Assembly (NCBI GenBank): GCA_937921305.1
Contig: CAKZSU010000003.1
Span: 1 to 38,830, forward strand
Origin: an uncultured Patescibacteria group bacterium
GTDB taxonomy: Bacteria; Patescibacteriota; Microgenomatia; UBA10105; UBA927
Reading direction: 5' to 3'
Length of the DNA: 38,830 nt
The notes below the pieces were generated by a model. That model ran no database searches. It saw only the letters and a list, made by a program, of their open reading frames with translations, and was not told where the DNA came from. Of this stretch, positions 1 through 7,315 are shown piece after piece (the first letter of the stretch is position 1; each line of letters starts with the position of its first letter). The position numbers and the translations under genes are program-made.

Positions 1-458
1 TCTCCTTCCATCGTTGGGTTTGTGGCAAGGATGATTTCTTCAATTGGCTGGTTGCTTTGTTTTACTCGTTGGATAAGATGAGCAAGGTAGAGTTCGTCTG
101 GCCCGATATTATTCAACGGATCAAGCGCGCCGTGCAAGACATGATACACGCCGTGGAATGCGCCGGTCTTTTCGACCGATATCAAATCCGTGGATTGCTC
201 CACGACGCAGATTCGTCGTTTGTCCCTTGTTGGATTTGCGCAGATATTACAGATTGGCTCTTCTGTGATATGTTTGCAGAAAGAACAAAGCGTAGTAGCT
301 TGTTTAAGTTCGATAATACATTTTCCAATTTCTCTTGTTTCGTGATCAGGCATTCTTAAAAGATAAAATGCAAGTCGTTGCGCAGTTTTTGGTCCAATGC
401 CTGGCAACTTTTCAAACGATTCTATGACTCGAACAAGCGATGTTGGAAGAATATTCAT
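1..458 (-). CDS. recR: Recombination protein RecR, 5' part (runs off the left edge)
   Basis: RecR acts with RecF/RecO to load RecA at gaps in single-stranded DNA. About 152 N-terminal residues are present; the C-terminal Toprim part is mostly outside the window. Visible features are an N-terminal helix-hairpin-helix (LPGIGPKTAQRLAFYLL, residues about 18-34) and the four-cysteine zinc finger (CSFC then CNIC, residues about 57-72). The ATG at 458 overlaps the TGA of prs as ATGA, so the two are probably translationally coupled. In many bacteria recR follows dnaX-ybaB; here those two genes lie about 14 kb away, so the usual cluster is broken. Identification is secure from the motif order. Confidence 0.95.
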   Translation of the reverse strand, partial: MNILPTSLVRVIESFEKLPGIGPKTAQRLAFYLLRMPDHETREIGKCIIELKQATTLCSFCKHITEEPICNICANPTRDKRRICVVEQSTDLISVEKTGAFHGVYHVLHGALDPLNNIGPDELYLAHLIQRVKQSNQPIEEIILATNPTMEG

Positions 459-1363
459 GCGTGTTGAGCGATGACGCGTATCGTGTCAGCAAGGGAAGAC
501 GCGAGGGACGCGATGACATATTTTTTACTTGGGAATGCTTTTCTAGCAATAGAATCGGTTACAACAATAGTATCAATTTGTGCTTGTTCTAGGAGTTCAA
601 ATGCATGACCAGTAAATAATCCATGGCTTATGGTCACAAGAACGCGTTTCGCCCCTGCTTCTTTTAATGCTGTCGCTGCGTTTGCTATGGTTCCTCCGGT
701 AGAGATGATATCATCAACGATTACTGTGGTTTTTCCCGATACATTACCAATGATTTGGACAGTCTCGCTTACATCTTTCGCATCAAGATTTCGTCGTTTT
801 TCCATCACAACAAGTGGAAGGTCCATTTGAGATGCAAGTTTTCTTGCTCGTTTCACACCTCCAACATCGGGAGAGACAATAACAGTGTCTCCTTCAAGAT
901 ACTGAGGAAGTATGCGAGCGAATAATGGAAGTGCAGATTTATGGATAACCGGAATGCGGAAAAATCCGACAATTGCGTCATTATGAAGGTCAACAGTGAT
1001 CACTTCTTGATATGGGGCAACCTCGATAAGTTTTGCGATAATACGGGCAGACACCGGTTCTCCCATGCGATGCTGTTTGTCTTGTCTTGCATAGCCAAAA
1101 TATGGAATGATACCAATCATGCGTTTCGGCGCGCCGCGTCGAATTGCATCACCCATGAGGATGCACTCCATAATATGGTCGTTCATCGGCGGAGCAAACG
1201 ATTGAAGGACAAAGACGATTTTATCTCGCACATCATCTTTGATCCACGGTCGAATCTCTCCGTCAGAGAATCGTTCTAAATCAACATTTCCGAGTGGAAT
1301 ATTAAGATGATCGGCGATTGCTTTTGCAAGCAGTTGATTACTTGATCCCGAAAAGAGTATCAT
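455..1363 (-). CDS. prs: Ribose-phosphate pyrophosphokinase (PRPP synthetase)
   Basis: Makes 5-phosphoribosyl 1-diphosphate from ribose 5-phosphate and ATP for nucleotide synthesis and salvage. The protein is 302 residues, slightly short of the usual 310-320. Visible motifs are the RQDKQ region of the catalytic loop (in YFGYARQDKQHR), the flexible-loop segment around VSPDVGGVKRARKLA and the PRPP-binding loop VIVDDIISTGGT. The reading frame stays open upstream to 1489, but that stretch is the tRNA-Leu gene. I therefore start at ATG 1363 (MILFSGSSNQ), where similarity to the family begins. The gene is 49 nt downstream of tRNA-Leu and overlaps recR, so all three may be one transcript. Confidence 0.95.
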   Translation of the reverse strand: MILFSGSSNQLLAKAIADHLNIPLGNVDLERFSDGEIRPWIKDDVRDKIVFVLQSFAPPMNDHIMECILMGDAIRRGAPKRMIGIIPYFGYARQDKQHRMGEPVSARIIAKLIEVAPYQEVITVDLHNDAIVGFFRIPVIHKSALPLFARILPQYLEGDTVIVSPDVGGVKRARKLASQMDLPLVVMEKRRNLDAKDVSETVQIIGNVSGKTTVIVDDIISTGGTIANAATALKEAGAKRVLVTISHGLFTGHAFELLEQAQIDTIVVTDSIARKAFPSKKYVIASLASSLADTIRVIAQHA

Positions 1364-1412
1364 ACTTCGTATCGTATCATGATTATTTTTGTTTTCTAGA
1401 GGTTTCTTTTTG

Positions 1413-1495
1413 TGCTGCGGAGAGGACTCGAACCTCCATGGGTTTCCCCATAGGCTCCTAGGGCCTACGTGTCTACCAAATTTCACCACCGCAGC
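1413..1495 (-). tRNA. trnL-UAG: tRNA-Leu (anticodon TAG)
   Basis: An 83-nt class II tRNA. The acceptor GCTGCGG pairs with CCGCAGC. There is a D-arm with GG, an anticodon stem TAGGC/GCCTA, a long variable arm (TGGG-GAAA-CCCA), the T-arm GGAGG-TTCGAGT-CCTCT and the discriminator A. CCA is not encoded. The seven-base anticodon loop reads CCTAGGA, so position 33 is C instead of the near-universal U. A -10 box at 1516-1511 (minus) can drive it. It lies directly upstream of prs. Confidence 0.93.
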
Positions 1496-1510
1496 AAATC
1501 TTTTTGTATT

Positions 1511-1518
1511 ATTATACT
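1511..1518. promoter_or_regulatory. Overlapping divergent -10 boxes (tRNA-Leu and LCP gene)
   Basis: The sequence ATTATACT reads as TATAAT on the minus strand (1516-1511, ahead of tRNA-Leu) and TATACT on the plus strand (1513-1518, ahead of the LCP gene). The predicted minus start is about 9 nt before the tRNA. The predicted plus start leaves a leader of about 19 nt. The -35 elements are weak on both sides. This is one of four such symmetric divergent promoters in the window. Confidence 0.5.
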
Positions 1519-1543
1519 AAACGCTAACGCATGATACGATAGG

Positions 1544-2707
1544 ATGATGAAGAAAAATATAAAGCAACAAACGAAAAAAACGTTTAAAACGTCTCTCTCT
1601 TTTAATCGATCCAAGCGGTCATGGATTATTCCAATATGTGGGTTGCTTGCCGGATTTCTTGCCGCGTTTCTTTATGTTTCATTTATTCGCAAATCGCCAG
1701 CTCCTCCGACGGTTTCCGACGTGCTTTCTTCTCCCACGTCAACGCCCATTCCAACGCCTATTTCTCTTGTGTTGCTCGGTTATGGCGGACCAACGCACGA
1801 TGGCGGGTATTTAACAGATAGCATTATTCAAATAGTGATTGATCCACAGGAACGCCGCGTGTTGATGATTCATGTCCCTCGCGATATTGCAGTAAAGATT
1901 CCTGTTTCCGATACAGAAATTCGAGAAAATAAAATTAATGCAGCGTTTGCAATAGGGATCGATGATGTGCGATACCCCAATAAACCAAAAGAATTTCAGG
2001 CATCCACGAATCCCGGCGCGCTTGTAAAAAAACTTATCAGCGAGATTACGGGGATTCCTGTTTCGCATTTTATCGCGGTGAGTTTTGATGGATTTGTAAA
2101 AGCGATTGATACGCTTGGTGGGATTGAGGTTGTGTTTGATCAACCATTTAGCGATGAGCGATATCCGATTAGAGGGAAAGAAACAGATCTATGTGGAAAA
2201 ACAGAAGAGGAGGTGGCGTTTCTTTCTTCTACGCTTAAAGGAGACGCGTTAGAACAACAATTTTCGTGTCGGTATGAGCATCTCTACATTCCACAGGGGC
2301 GTCAACGATTGGACGGCGAGCTTGCCTTGAAAGTTGCTCGATCTCGACATAGCACGAGCGATTTTGATCGATCGCGGCGTCAACGATTGATTCTTGATGC
2401 GGTAAAGGAGAAAGTATTTCAGATAGGATTTCTGCCCAAAGCGATTCCATTTTTTGTTTCATTAGGCAAAGATGTGAAAACAGATATGGATCTTGAATTG
2501 ATCGCTGCGTTGTTGCGAAGCGCCAACGAGATGAGATCGTACACGCTTGTTCCTATCGAACTTTCTGATGAGAATGTGTTGACATCGGGATACAACGCGA
2601 TTGGACAGTTTGTGTTACAGTCAAGGCAAGGCAATGATTGGTCGTTTATTCATGAGTTCATTCAATTAGAATCGACAAAAAGCGCGGCGATCGAAAAACA
2701 GGAGTAA
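1544..2707 (+). CDS. LytR-CpsA-Psr (LCP) family cell-envelope protein
   Basis: LCP proteins transfer undecaprenyl-phosphate-linked glycopolymers onto the cell wall or other acceptors, outside the membrane. The protein is 387 residues, with a basic N-terminus, one membrane anchor (about residues 29-48) and a proline/threonine-rich linker (TSTPIPTPI). The LCP domain that follows has typical segments: MIHVPRDIAVKIP, INAAFAIG, LISEITGIPVSHFIAVSF, AIDTLGGIEV, and an arginine-rich DFDRSRRQRLILDAV helix. The arginines of those segments are the expected pyrophosphate-binding residues. Its tail meets ychF tail-to-tail with 10 bp between. The start is ATG 1544; the adjacent ATG at 1547 cannot be excluded. 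Confidence 0.9.
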   Translation: MMKKNIKQQTKKTFKTSLSFNRSKRSWIIPICGLLAGFLAAFLYVSFIRKSPAPPTVSDVLSSPTSTPIPTPISLVLLGYGGPTHDGGYLTDSIIQIVIDPQERRVLMIHVPRDIAVKIPVSDTEIRENKINAAFAIGIDDVRYPNKPKEFQASTNPGALVKKLISEITGIPVSHFIAVSFDGFVKAIDTLGGIEVVFDQPFSDERYPIRGKETDLCGKTEEEVAFLSSTLKGDALEQQFSCRYEHLYIPQGRQRLDGELALKVARSRHSTSDFDRSRRQRLILDAVKEKVFQIGFLPKAIPFFVSLGKDVKTDMDLELIAALLRSANEMRSYTLVPIELSDENVLTSGYNAIGQFVLQSRQGNDWSFIHEFIQLESTKSAAIEKQE

Positions 2708-2717
2708 GCGAAACCTG

Positions 2718-3773
2718 TCATTGTCCAATTTTAAATTCCACAACATCGCCATCTCGTATCTCGTACTCTTTTCCTTCCATTCGGACTTTCCCTTGTTCTC
2801 TTGCCTTTTTCCATCCTCCGCACGAGACAAAGTCTTCGTAAGGAATAATATCTGCTTTAATAAAGTGTTTCTCAAAATCGCTATGAATAACGCCCGCGGC
2901 TTGGGGCGCTTTTGTTCCGTTTCGTATGGTCCATGCTTTAACCTCTTTGATACCGCAGGTAAGAAAAGAGATCAGTCCAAGTGTTTGGTATGCGGTTTTG
3001 ATCAGTCGGTCAAGCCCTGACTCTTGCCACCCGAGAGACGCTAAATATTCTCGTTGTTCGTCTTCTGTGAGCGACGAGAGTTCCGCTTCTATTTTTGCCG
3101 ATATAACGACCCCATCCGGATGGTCAATGTGTTGATGTTCTCCCGCATTGAGCACATGAATGACCGGTTTCATGGTTAAAAGACGTACGTCTTGGATGAT
3201 CGCTTTATCCTCATCATCGGCGATCACATCTCGCGCGCTCTTCCCTTCGTTCAGGGCTTTTTTAAGGATCTGAACGAGCTCCCATTTTCTTAACAATCGT
3301 TTATCTTTGGTATGCCGCGGTTCTTGCTGTTTTTCAAGTGTCTGCAGGTCGGCAAGGATAAGTTCGGTTTGAATAATTTGTCTGTCTCGTTCTGGATTGA
3401 CCTCTCCGGCGACATGAATGACATCCGCATCTTCGAAATATCGGGTCACATGACAAATCACATCCGCTTCGCGGATATGCGAAAGAAATTGATTGCCGAG
3501 CCCTTCTCCTTTTGAAGCGCCGGCAACCAGTCCGGCGATGTCTACAAATGTGACGGTCGCGGGAACAATTGGCGGACGTTTTCCTTCTTCTCGCTCAACG
3601 ATATCAGTGAGCGCTTGAAGCCGAGGGTCAGGCACGGGCACGATCCCCACATTCGGATTAATGGTGGCAAAGGGATAGTTTGCCGCGAGCGCTTGCTGTT
3701 TTTTCAATAGCGCGTTAAATAGTGTTGATTTTCCTGCGTTTGGAAGTCCGACAATTCCGACAGATAAACTCAT
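2718..3773 (-). CDS. ychF: Ribosome-associated ATPase YchF (OLA1 family)
   Basis: An Obg-related translation-associated NTPase that prefers ATP. It is 351 residues, close to the family's usual 363. The P-loop is GLPNAGKST (residues about 9-17), switch II is the DIAGLVAGASKGEGLGN region (about 76-92), and the G4 position reads NAGE instead of NKxD, the change that gives YchF its ATP preference. An antiparallel coiled-coil insert follows the G domain, and a TGS domain ends the protein with SCGGWKKAREQGKVRMEGK. An AAGGA Shine-Dalgarno lies about 8 nt before ATG 3773, and a TATAAT -10 lies about 45-50 nt upstream. Confidence 0.96.
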   Translation of the reverse strand: MSLSVGIVGLPNAGKSTLFNALLKKQQALAANYPFATINPNVGIVPVPDPRLQALTDIVEREEGKRPPIVPATVTFVDIAGLVAGASKGEGLGNQFLSHIREADVICHVTRYFEDADVIHVAGEVNPERDRQIIQTELILADLQTLEKQQEPRHTKDKRLLRKWELVQILKKALNEGKSARDVIADDEDKAIIQDVRLLTMKPVIHVLNAGEHQHIDHPDGVVISAKIEAELSSLTEDEQREYLASLGWQESGLDRLIKTAYQTLGLISFLTCGIKEVKAWTIRNGTKAPQAAGVIHSDFEKHFIKADIIPYEDFVSCGGWKKAREQGKVRMEGKEYEIRDGDVVEFKIGQ

Positions 3774-4035
3774 CTGTAATCCTTTTTAGAAAGATTATTT
3801 TCTCCATTTTTATAAACTATATTATACTTCATAAAAATGTATAATGCTTTTTTGATGATATATGCGTAGGTATTATTTAAAACTGATCATTGTCTCACTT
3901 ATTATGAATATCTCTCTCGTTAGAGGCAAAATCATACGAAACGAAAAAACAAAAGCAATTCATTCATATGGATGTTTGAGAGTATAAGAGAAAAATGGAA
4001 TATCTCTCAATATGCTACATAATACCAAATAAAGT
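3774..4035. other. AT-rich intergenic stretch
   Basis: A 262-bp gap between ychF and the DUF368 gene, both on the minus strand. It carries a minus-strand TATAAT for ychF and a plus-strand TATAAT at 3840-3845. The latter is followed by a 41-codon open frame from ATG 3862 to TAA 3987 with a short hydrophobic N-terminus (YYLKLIIVSLI). I see no Shine-Dalgarno and recognise no family, so I do not call it a gene. Confidence 0.3.
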
Positions 4036-4941
4036 TTACTTCTCTTGTATTGCGTGGAAGCGTTCGAGTTGATAGACAAGGATTGTCCCAAGGATCGCCA
4101 ACGCTACCGCGAAGAAGACTGATATATCTAACGCAGAGGGAAGAATATTTTTTTCTACCAATGGAACCTCTACCCCATGGCTGTTAATGCGTGTAGCAAC
4201 AACTTCTTTCCATGGCCATAATTTTCGGATCGATCCAAGCATGAATCCAGAAAGAATTGCGATCGAGATATCGTGATAATGCTTAAAAAGCCAAGATAAA
4301 ACCCGAGAGAACAATGAGATACCAACGGCGCATCCCGCTGCAAAAATTGCAAGCATAACAATATTTCGCTCTGTCACTAATGCAAGCACTTGCTGATATT
4401 TTCCTAATAACAACAAGATAAAAGATCCAGAGATTCCCGGTAGAATCATGGCGCAGATCGCAATCATTCCACTGAGAAAAAACATCAGCGCGTTTGCGGG
4501 GGTTTCCACCGGCACCATGCCGACAAGAAGATATGCGCTAATCGTGGCAAGAGCAAACGAAAGCATACATGCGATATTCCATCGCTTCACCCGTTTCATC
4601 ACAATAATTGTGGACATGAACACGAGACCAAAAAAGAGTGCCCACACATAGGTAGGATAGGTTTTGAGCAGATACGAGAGGAGTTTTGCCAGGGTGAAGA
4701 TTGCCGTTCCTATTCCCAGTCCTAGTGGGAGCAAAAATCGAAATGGAATCTCTTTGATCCCCTGAGCGATTTTTCCGTGAAGAAAGAGTTTGATGACTGT
4801 TCCCGTTACTTTTTTTATCGAGAAAATTAGTTCTTCATAAATCCCTGAAATAAACGCAATAGTTCCTCCAGAAACGCCCGGTATAAGATCTGCGGTTCCC
4901 ATCGAAAATCCAGTGAAAAAGAGTCGTATCGTTTTTTCCAT
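4036..4941 (-). CDS. DUF368 membrane protein (undecaprenyl-phosphate transporter family)
   Basis: A polytopic membrane protein of 301 residues. DUF368 proteins (PopT in recent work) are implicated in flipping the lipid carrier undecaprenyl phosphate back across the membrane for reuse in wall synthesis. The signature SMGTADLIPGVSGGTIAFIS (residues about 14-33) is clear, with an internal echo MILPGISGSFILLLLG (about 162-177), as expected for an inverted-repeat transporter. I count about eight hydrophobic segments. The start ATG 4941 lies only 6 nt after an extended -10 (TGC-TACAAT), so the mRNA may be leaderless. The LCP protein nearby uses the same lipid carrier. Confidence 0.9.
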   Translation of the reverse strand: MEKTIRLFFTGFSMGTADLIPGVSGGTIAFISGIYEELIFSIKKVTGTVIKLFLHGKIAQGIKEIPFRFLLPLGLGIGTAIFTLAKLLSYLLKTYPTYVWALFFGLVFMSTIIVMKRVKRWNIACMLSFALATISAYLLVGMVPVETPANALMFFLSGMIAICAMILPGISGSFILLLLGKYQQVLALVTERNIVMLAIFAAGCAVGISLFSRVLSWLFKHYHDISIAILSGFMLGSIRKLWPWKEVVATRINSHGVEVPLVEKNILPSALDISVFFAVALAILGTILVYQLERFHAIQEK

Positions 4942-4947
4942 TCAATT

Positions 4948-4956
4948 ATTGTAGCA
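4948..4956 (-). promoter_or_regulatory. Extended -10 promoter, DUF368 gene (leaderless start)
   Basis: On the minus strand TGC-TACAAT (4956-4948) is followed by AATTGA and then the ATG at 4941. With normal -10 to start spacing, transcription would begin at the A of the start codon. No Shine-Dalgarno fits in the 6-nt gap. Confidence 0.5.
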
Positions 4957-4993
4957 TAGATTTGGTTGGTTCACTTTTAGTTTGTTTTGTTTG

Positions 4994-5614
4994 TCAAAGC
5001 AGGCTTATGACTTCTTCATCCGTCATTTGATGAAAATCGATATACCACTTCCCTATTGCTTCAAGCGTCGCCGGCGTCTGTATGCAAACGATTTGTGAGA
5101 CTAAGGGCGAGAGTAGATCGTATGCGTATTGAGAACACACGGGAGCTGCTACGATGATGTTTTTCGGATTCAGTTTTTGTACCCCTTGTATCGCTGCTTG
5201 TATGGTAATTCCTGTCGCTATGCCGTCGTCAACAAGGATTACAGTATTATGTTCAATGTTCGGGAAGGGTTTTCCATTTCTATAGAGAGTGACGCGTCGC
5301 TGGAGCTCCCATGCTTCCTTATCTCGAATTTTTCGGATGTCATCATCGCGTAGCGATAATTCCTTTATGCGTTCTGCATCATACACTTCTACTCCATTTT
5401 CTCCGATAGCGCCGATGCCGAGTTCTCGCTGAATTGGTGAACCGATTTTTCTCACTATATACGCTATCATTGGTGTGTGAAGCATTATTGAAATTGGATA
5501 TCCCACCGAAATGCCTCCTCGCGGAATTGCAGTGATGATTGGATGATCGTTTGTATAAACAAGAAGCTTTTCTCCTAAAAGTGTTCCTGCGTGATATCTA
5601 TCTTGAAAGATCAT
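4994..5614 (-). CDS. Phosphoribosyltransferase (PRTase fold)
   Basis: A type I phosphoribosyltransferase-fold protein of 206 residues. The PRPP loop VILVDDGIATGITIQAA lies at about residues 123-139, and a glycine-rich segment AIPRGGISVGYPIS near the N-terminus. The arrangement matches the group of stand-alone PRTases of uncertain substrate (often annotated as putative phosphoribosyltransferase); it is not clearly hypoxanthine, adenine or orotate specific. An AAGGA sequence lies 13 nt before the ATG. It is monocistronic as far as I can see and divergent from the ATP-grasp-like gene. Confidence 0.85.
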   Translation of the reverse strand: MIFQDRYHAGTLLGEKLLVYTNDHPIITAIPRGGISVGYPISIMLHTPMIAYIVRKIGSPIQRELGIGAIGENGVEVYDAERIKELSLRDDDIRKIRDKEAWELQRRVTLYRNGKPFPNIEHNTVILVDDGIATGITIQAAIQGVQKLNPKNIIVAAPVCSQYAYDLLSPLVSQIVCIQTPATLEAIGKWYIDFHQMTDEEVISLL

Positions 5615-5787
5615 AAGATGTGTATCCTTGTAAAAATCACAATAAATAAATTATATAGTTTATAGTTTCACCTATTTACAATATGCTAGATATATGGTAA
5701 ATTTTTAATTTAACTAGGATAATATATGAAATATACGCATAAAAAACAAATTATTGTTATTAGTGGAGGGATCTTCCTTGAGGGGAG

Positions 5788-5854
5788 GGTTTTGACGTAG
5801 GCGATAGTTGCCATGTCCTTCGTCAAAACCTCTTCGACAACGAAGAGGTTTTTT
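5788..5854 (+). promoter_or_regulatory. Candidate attenuator / Shine-Dalgarno-sequestering hairpin
   Basis: Two mutually exclusive stems lie just before the ATP-grasp-like gene. Stem A pairs GGTTTTGACG (5788-5797) with CGTCAAAACC (5821-5830). Stem B is a perfect 12-bp hairpin, AAAACCTCTTCG (5825-5836) with CGAAGAGGTTTT (5841-5852), loop ACAA, ending in a run of six T. The six bases AAAACC (5825-5830) belong to both stems. Stem B has the form of an intrinsic terminator, and its 3' arm contains AGAGG, the only Shine-Dalgarno, 6 nt before ATG 5855. The layout fits a switch acting on transcription, on translation, or both. No known riboswitch class is recognised. Confidence 0.55.
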
Positions 5855-7306
5855 ATGGGAGAACGACTTCGGCATCATGAAATTTCCTTGGAAGAAGGGC
5901 TTAACCGTTTTGATCAAATAATTGCCGTTCCTTATGAGGTAGGTCTTGGACCAATCGGAGCGGTGCCGCATGTTACTTCGTTATCAAGAGGTGGTGAAGA
6001 TGGGGAAATTCGTCCAGAAATATTTCAAACTGTTGAGTATCGCGTTGAGTATCCGCAATCAGTAATAGAGGCGTTGTTTCACTTGTATAGGGAGTATAAT
6101 CAATCATTTTCATCATTGATTCAGCAGAATGCTGAGTGGGAGACAGATTATCAACACGCGTTCGTGAATGGAATACCAGTGAATCGATGGGTGCAAATTG
6201 ATATGGTGGGGTTGCCTGAATCATTTTTATGTGAAGCACAATTTTATCCAAAAGATGTCCTTGTTGAAGTCTTGCGGAGGCGAATATTTGAAATAGAAAA
6301 TTCTTTGGCAATGTATCAGTTGTTGCGAGAGATGTTTTCATCGAATGACCAAGATTCTCTATTTAAGAGAGAATTTGAGGCATCTCTTAATGCGCTGCGA
6401 CAAGAAACAGGCATGCCGATTGCGTTACTTGCTGTGACGCCGCAGAAGTACGAAGCAATGAAATTATCTGAATTCGGGAAGAGACCAGAAGAACCGTTGA
6501 CTAATGAAGAAGTGAGAGCATTAAGCGGATTTGATCGTTTTTTTGGTCCTGATGAGTTTGAAGAGTATGTCAGGAGCCGTCATGGTGACTGTGAGTATTT
6601 GCTATACGCTCGCACATCCGATCCTGTGGCAAAATTACGAGATCCACGAATTACAATTTCTGTTCCGCTATTGGAAAATCCACAGATGCGACAAATTATT
6701 CGATCTCGCGCGGTAACGTTTAATGTCGACGATCCAGCATGGCCTGTTGGTGACCCAAGAAGAATTAATGATACAAAAGCATGGATGCCATTGGTTAATA
6801 TGGGATTTATGGTGAGGCAACAATCTGATGTTTTCTATATTATGTGTATTCCCGAAAAAAACCAAAGTATTGCAGTTCCGTCTGAATTCTTAGTAAGTTT
6901 TTTGCGGACGAGAGGTGTATCGATTAATAATTTAGACCAAGCCGGATCTATCCGTTTGCGCGCCAAGCCTGCGCAGGGAAGCTATGGATGCTATGGTCAT
7001 CTTTCAGGAAGTGTTGCGAATAAAAAGTTTCGTTCTGAATTGAGACAGAATTTGCAAAGAAGAGGACCATATATCATTCAGCCAGAATTGCGCACGCCGA
7101 TTGTGACAGATATTCAAACAGATATTCAAACAGATATTCAAACAGGACAACAGTATGTTTATATAGATAGAAATTTTATGTGGACAGATGGAGAGACATA
7201 TCATTGGATGGGTGGATTTCGTTCCTACATGCCAATTGATTCACCTGAGGCGAAAAAAGGAAGAAATCACGGTTCTCGATTTACCCTGTGGGGGCAGATT
7301 GTGTAA
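5855..7306 (+). CDS. Putative ATP-grasp-like ligase, first gene of a two-gene operon
   Basis: A 483-residue soluble protein I cannot name. The C-terminal half resembles ATP-grasp enzymes of the circularly permuted or glutathionylspermidine-synthase-like kind. It has a segment TFNVDDPAWPVGDPRRINDT with a downstream lysine, then LRAKPAQGSYGCYGHLSG (a lysine plus glycine-rich loop), YIIQPE, and a tail with WMGGFRSYM and a late asparagine/glycine stretch. This is pattern recognition, not a confirmed hit. The N-terminal 200 residues are unplaced. A TDIQ-type four-residue repeat (three copies) sits at about residues 420-430. I choose ATG 5855 because AGAGG lies 6 nt upstream; the in-frame ATG at 5813 would translate through the hairpin. 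The M20-like gene follows after 9 nt. Confidence 0.5.
   Translation: MGERLRHHEISLEEGLNRFDQIIAVPYEVGLGPIGAVPHVTSLSRGGEDGEIRPEIFQTVEYRVEYPQSVIEALFHLYREYNQSFSSLIQQNAEWETDYQHAFVNGIPVNRWVQIDMVGLPESFLCEAQFYPKDVLVEVLRRRIFEIENSLAMYQLLREMFSSNDQDSLFKREFEASLNALRQETGMPIALLAVTPQKYEAMKLSEFGKRPEEPLTNEEVRALSGFDRFFGPDEFEEYVRSRHGDCEYLLYARTSDPVAKLRDPRITISVPLLENPQMRQIIRSRAVTFNVDDPAWPVGDPRRINDTKAWMPLVNMGFMVRQQSDVFYIMCIPEKNQSIAVPSEFLVSFLRTRGVSINNLDQAGSIRLRAKPAQGSYGCYGHLSGSVANKKFRSELRQNLQRRGPYIIQPELRTPIVTDIQTDIQTDIQTGQQYVYIDRNFMWTDGETYHWMGGFRSYMPIDSPEAKKGRNHGSRFTLWGQIV
7106..7141 (+). repeat. In-frame 12-bp tandem repeat, three copies
   Basis: Three exact copies of ACAGATATTCAA run back to back inside the ATP-grasp-like gene and encode a repeated T-D-I-Q unit. 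The repeat keeps the frame, so copy-number change would lengthen or shorten a loop by four residues without breaking the protein. Confidence 0.9.
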
Positions 7307-7315
7307 GATATAATT

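Noticed and set aside
1364-1489. Longer N-terminus for prs starting at 1489
   Set aside because: It lies over the tRNA-Leu gene and matches no PRPP synthetase N-terminus.
3862-3987. 41-codon open frame between ychF and the DUF368 gene
   Set aside because: No ribosome-binding site and no recognised family; only a -10-like box upstream.
5813-5854. ATG 5813 as start of the ATP-grasp-like gene
   Set aside because: No Shine-Dalgarno, and the first 14 codons would be the terminator-like hairpin; ATG 5855 has AGAGG at 6 nt.
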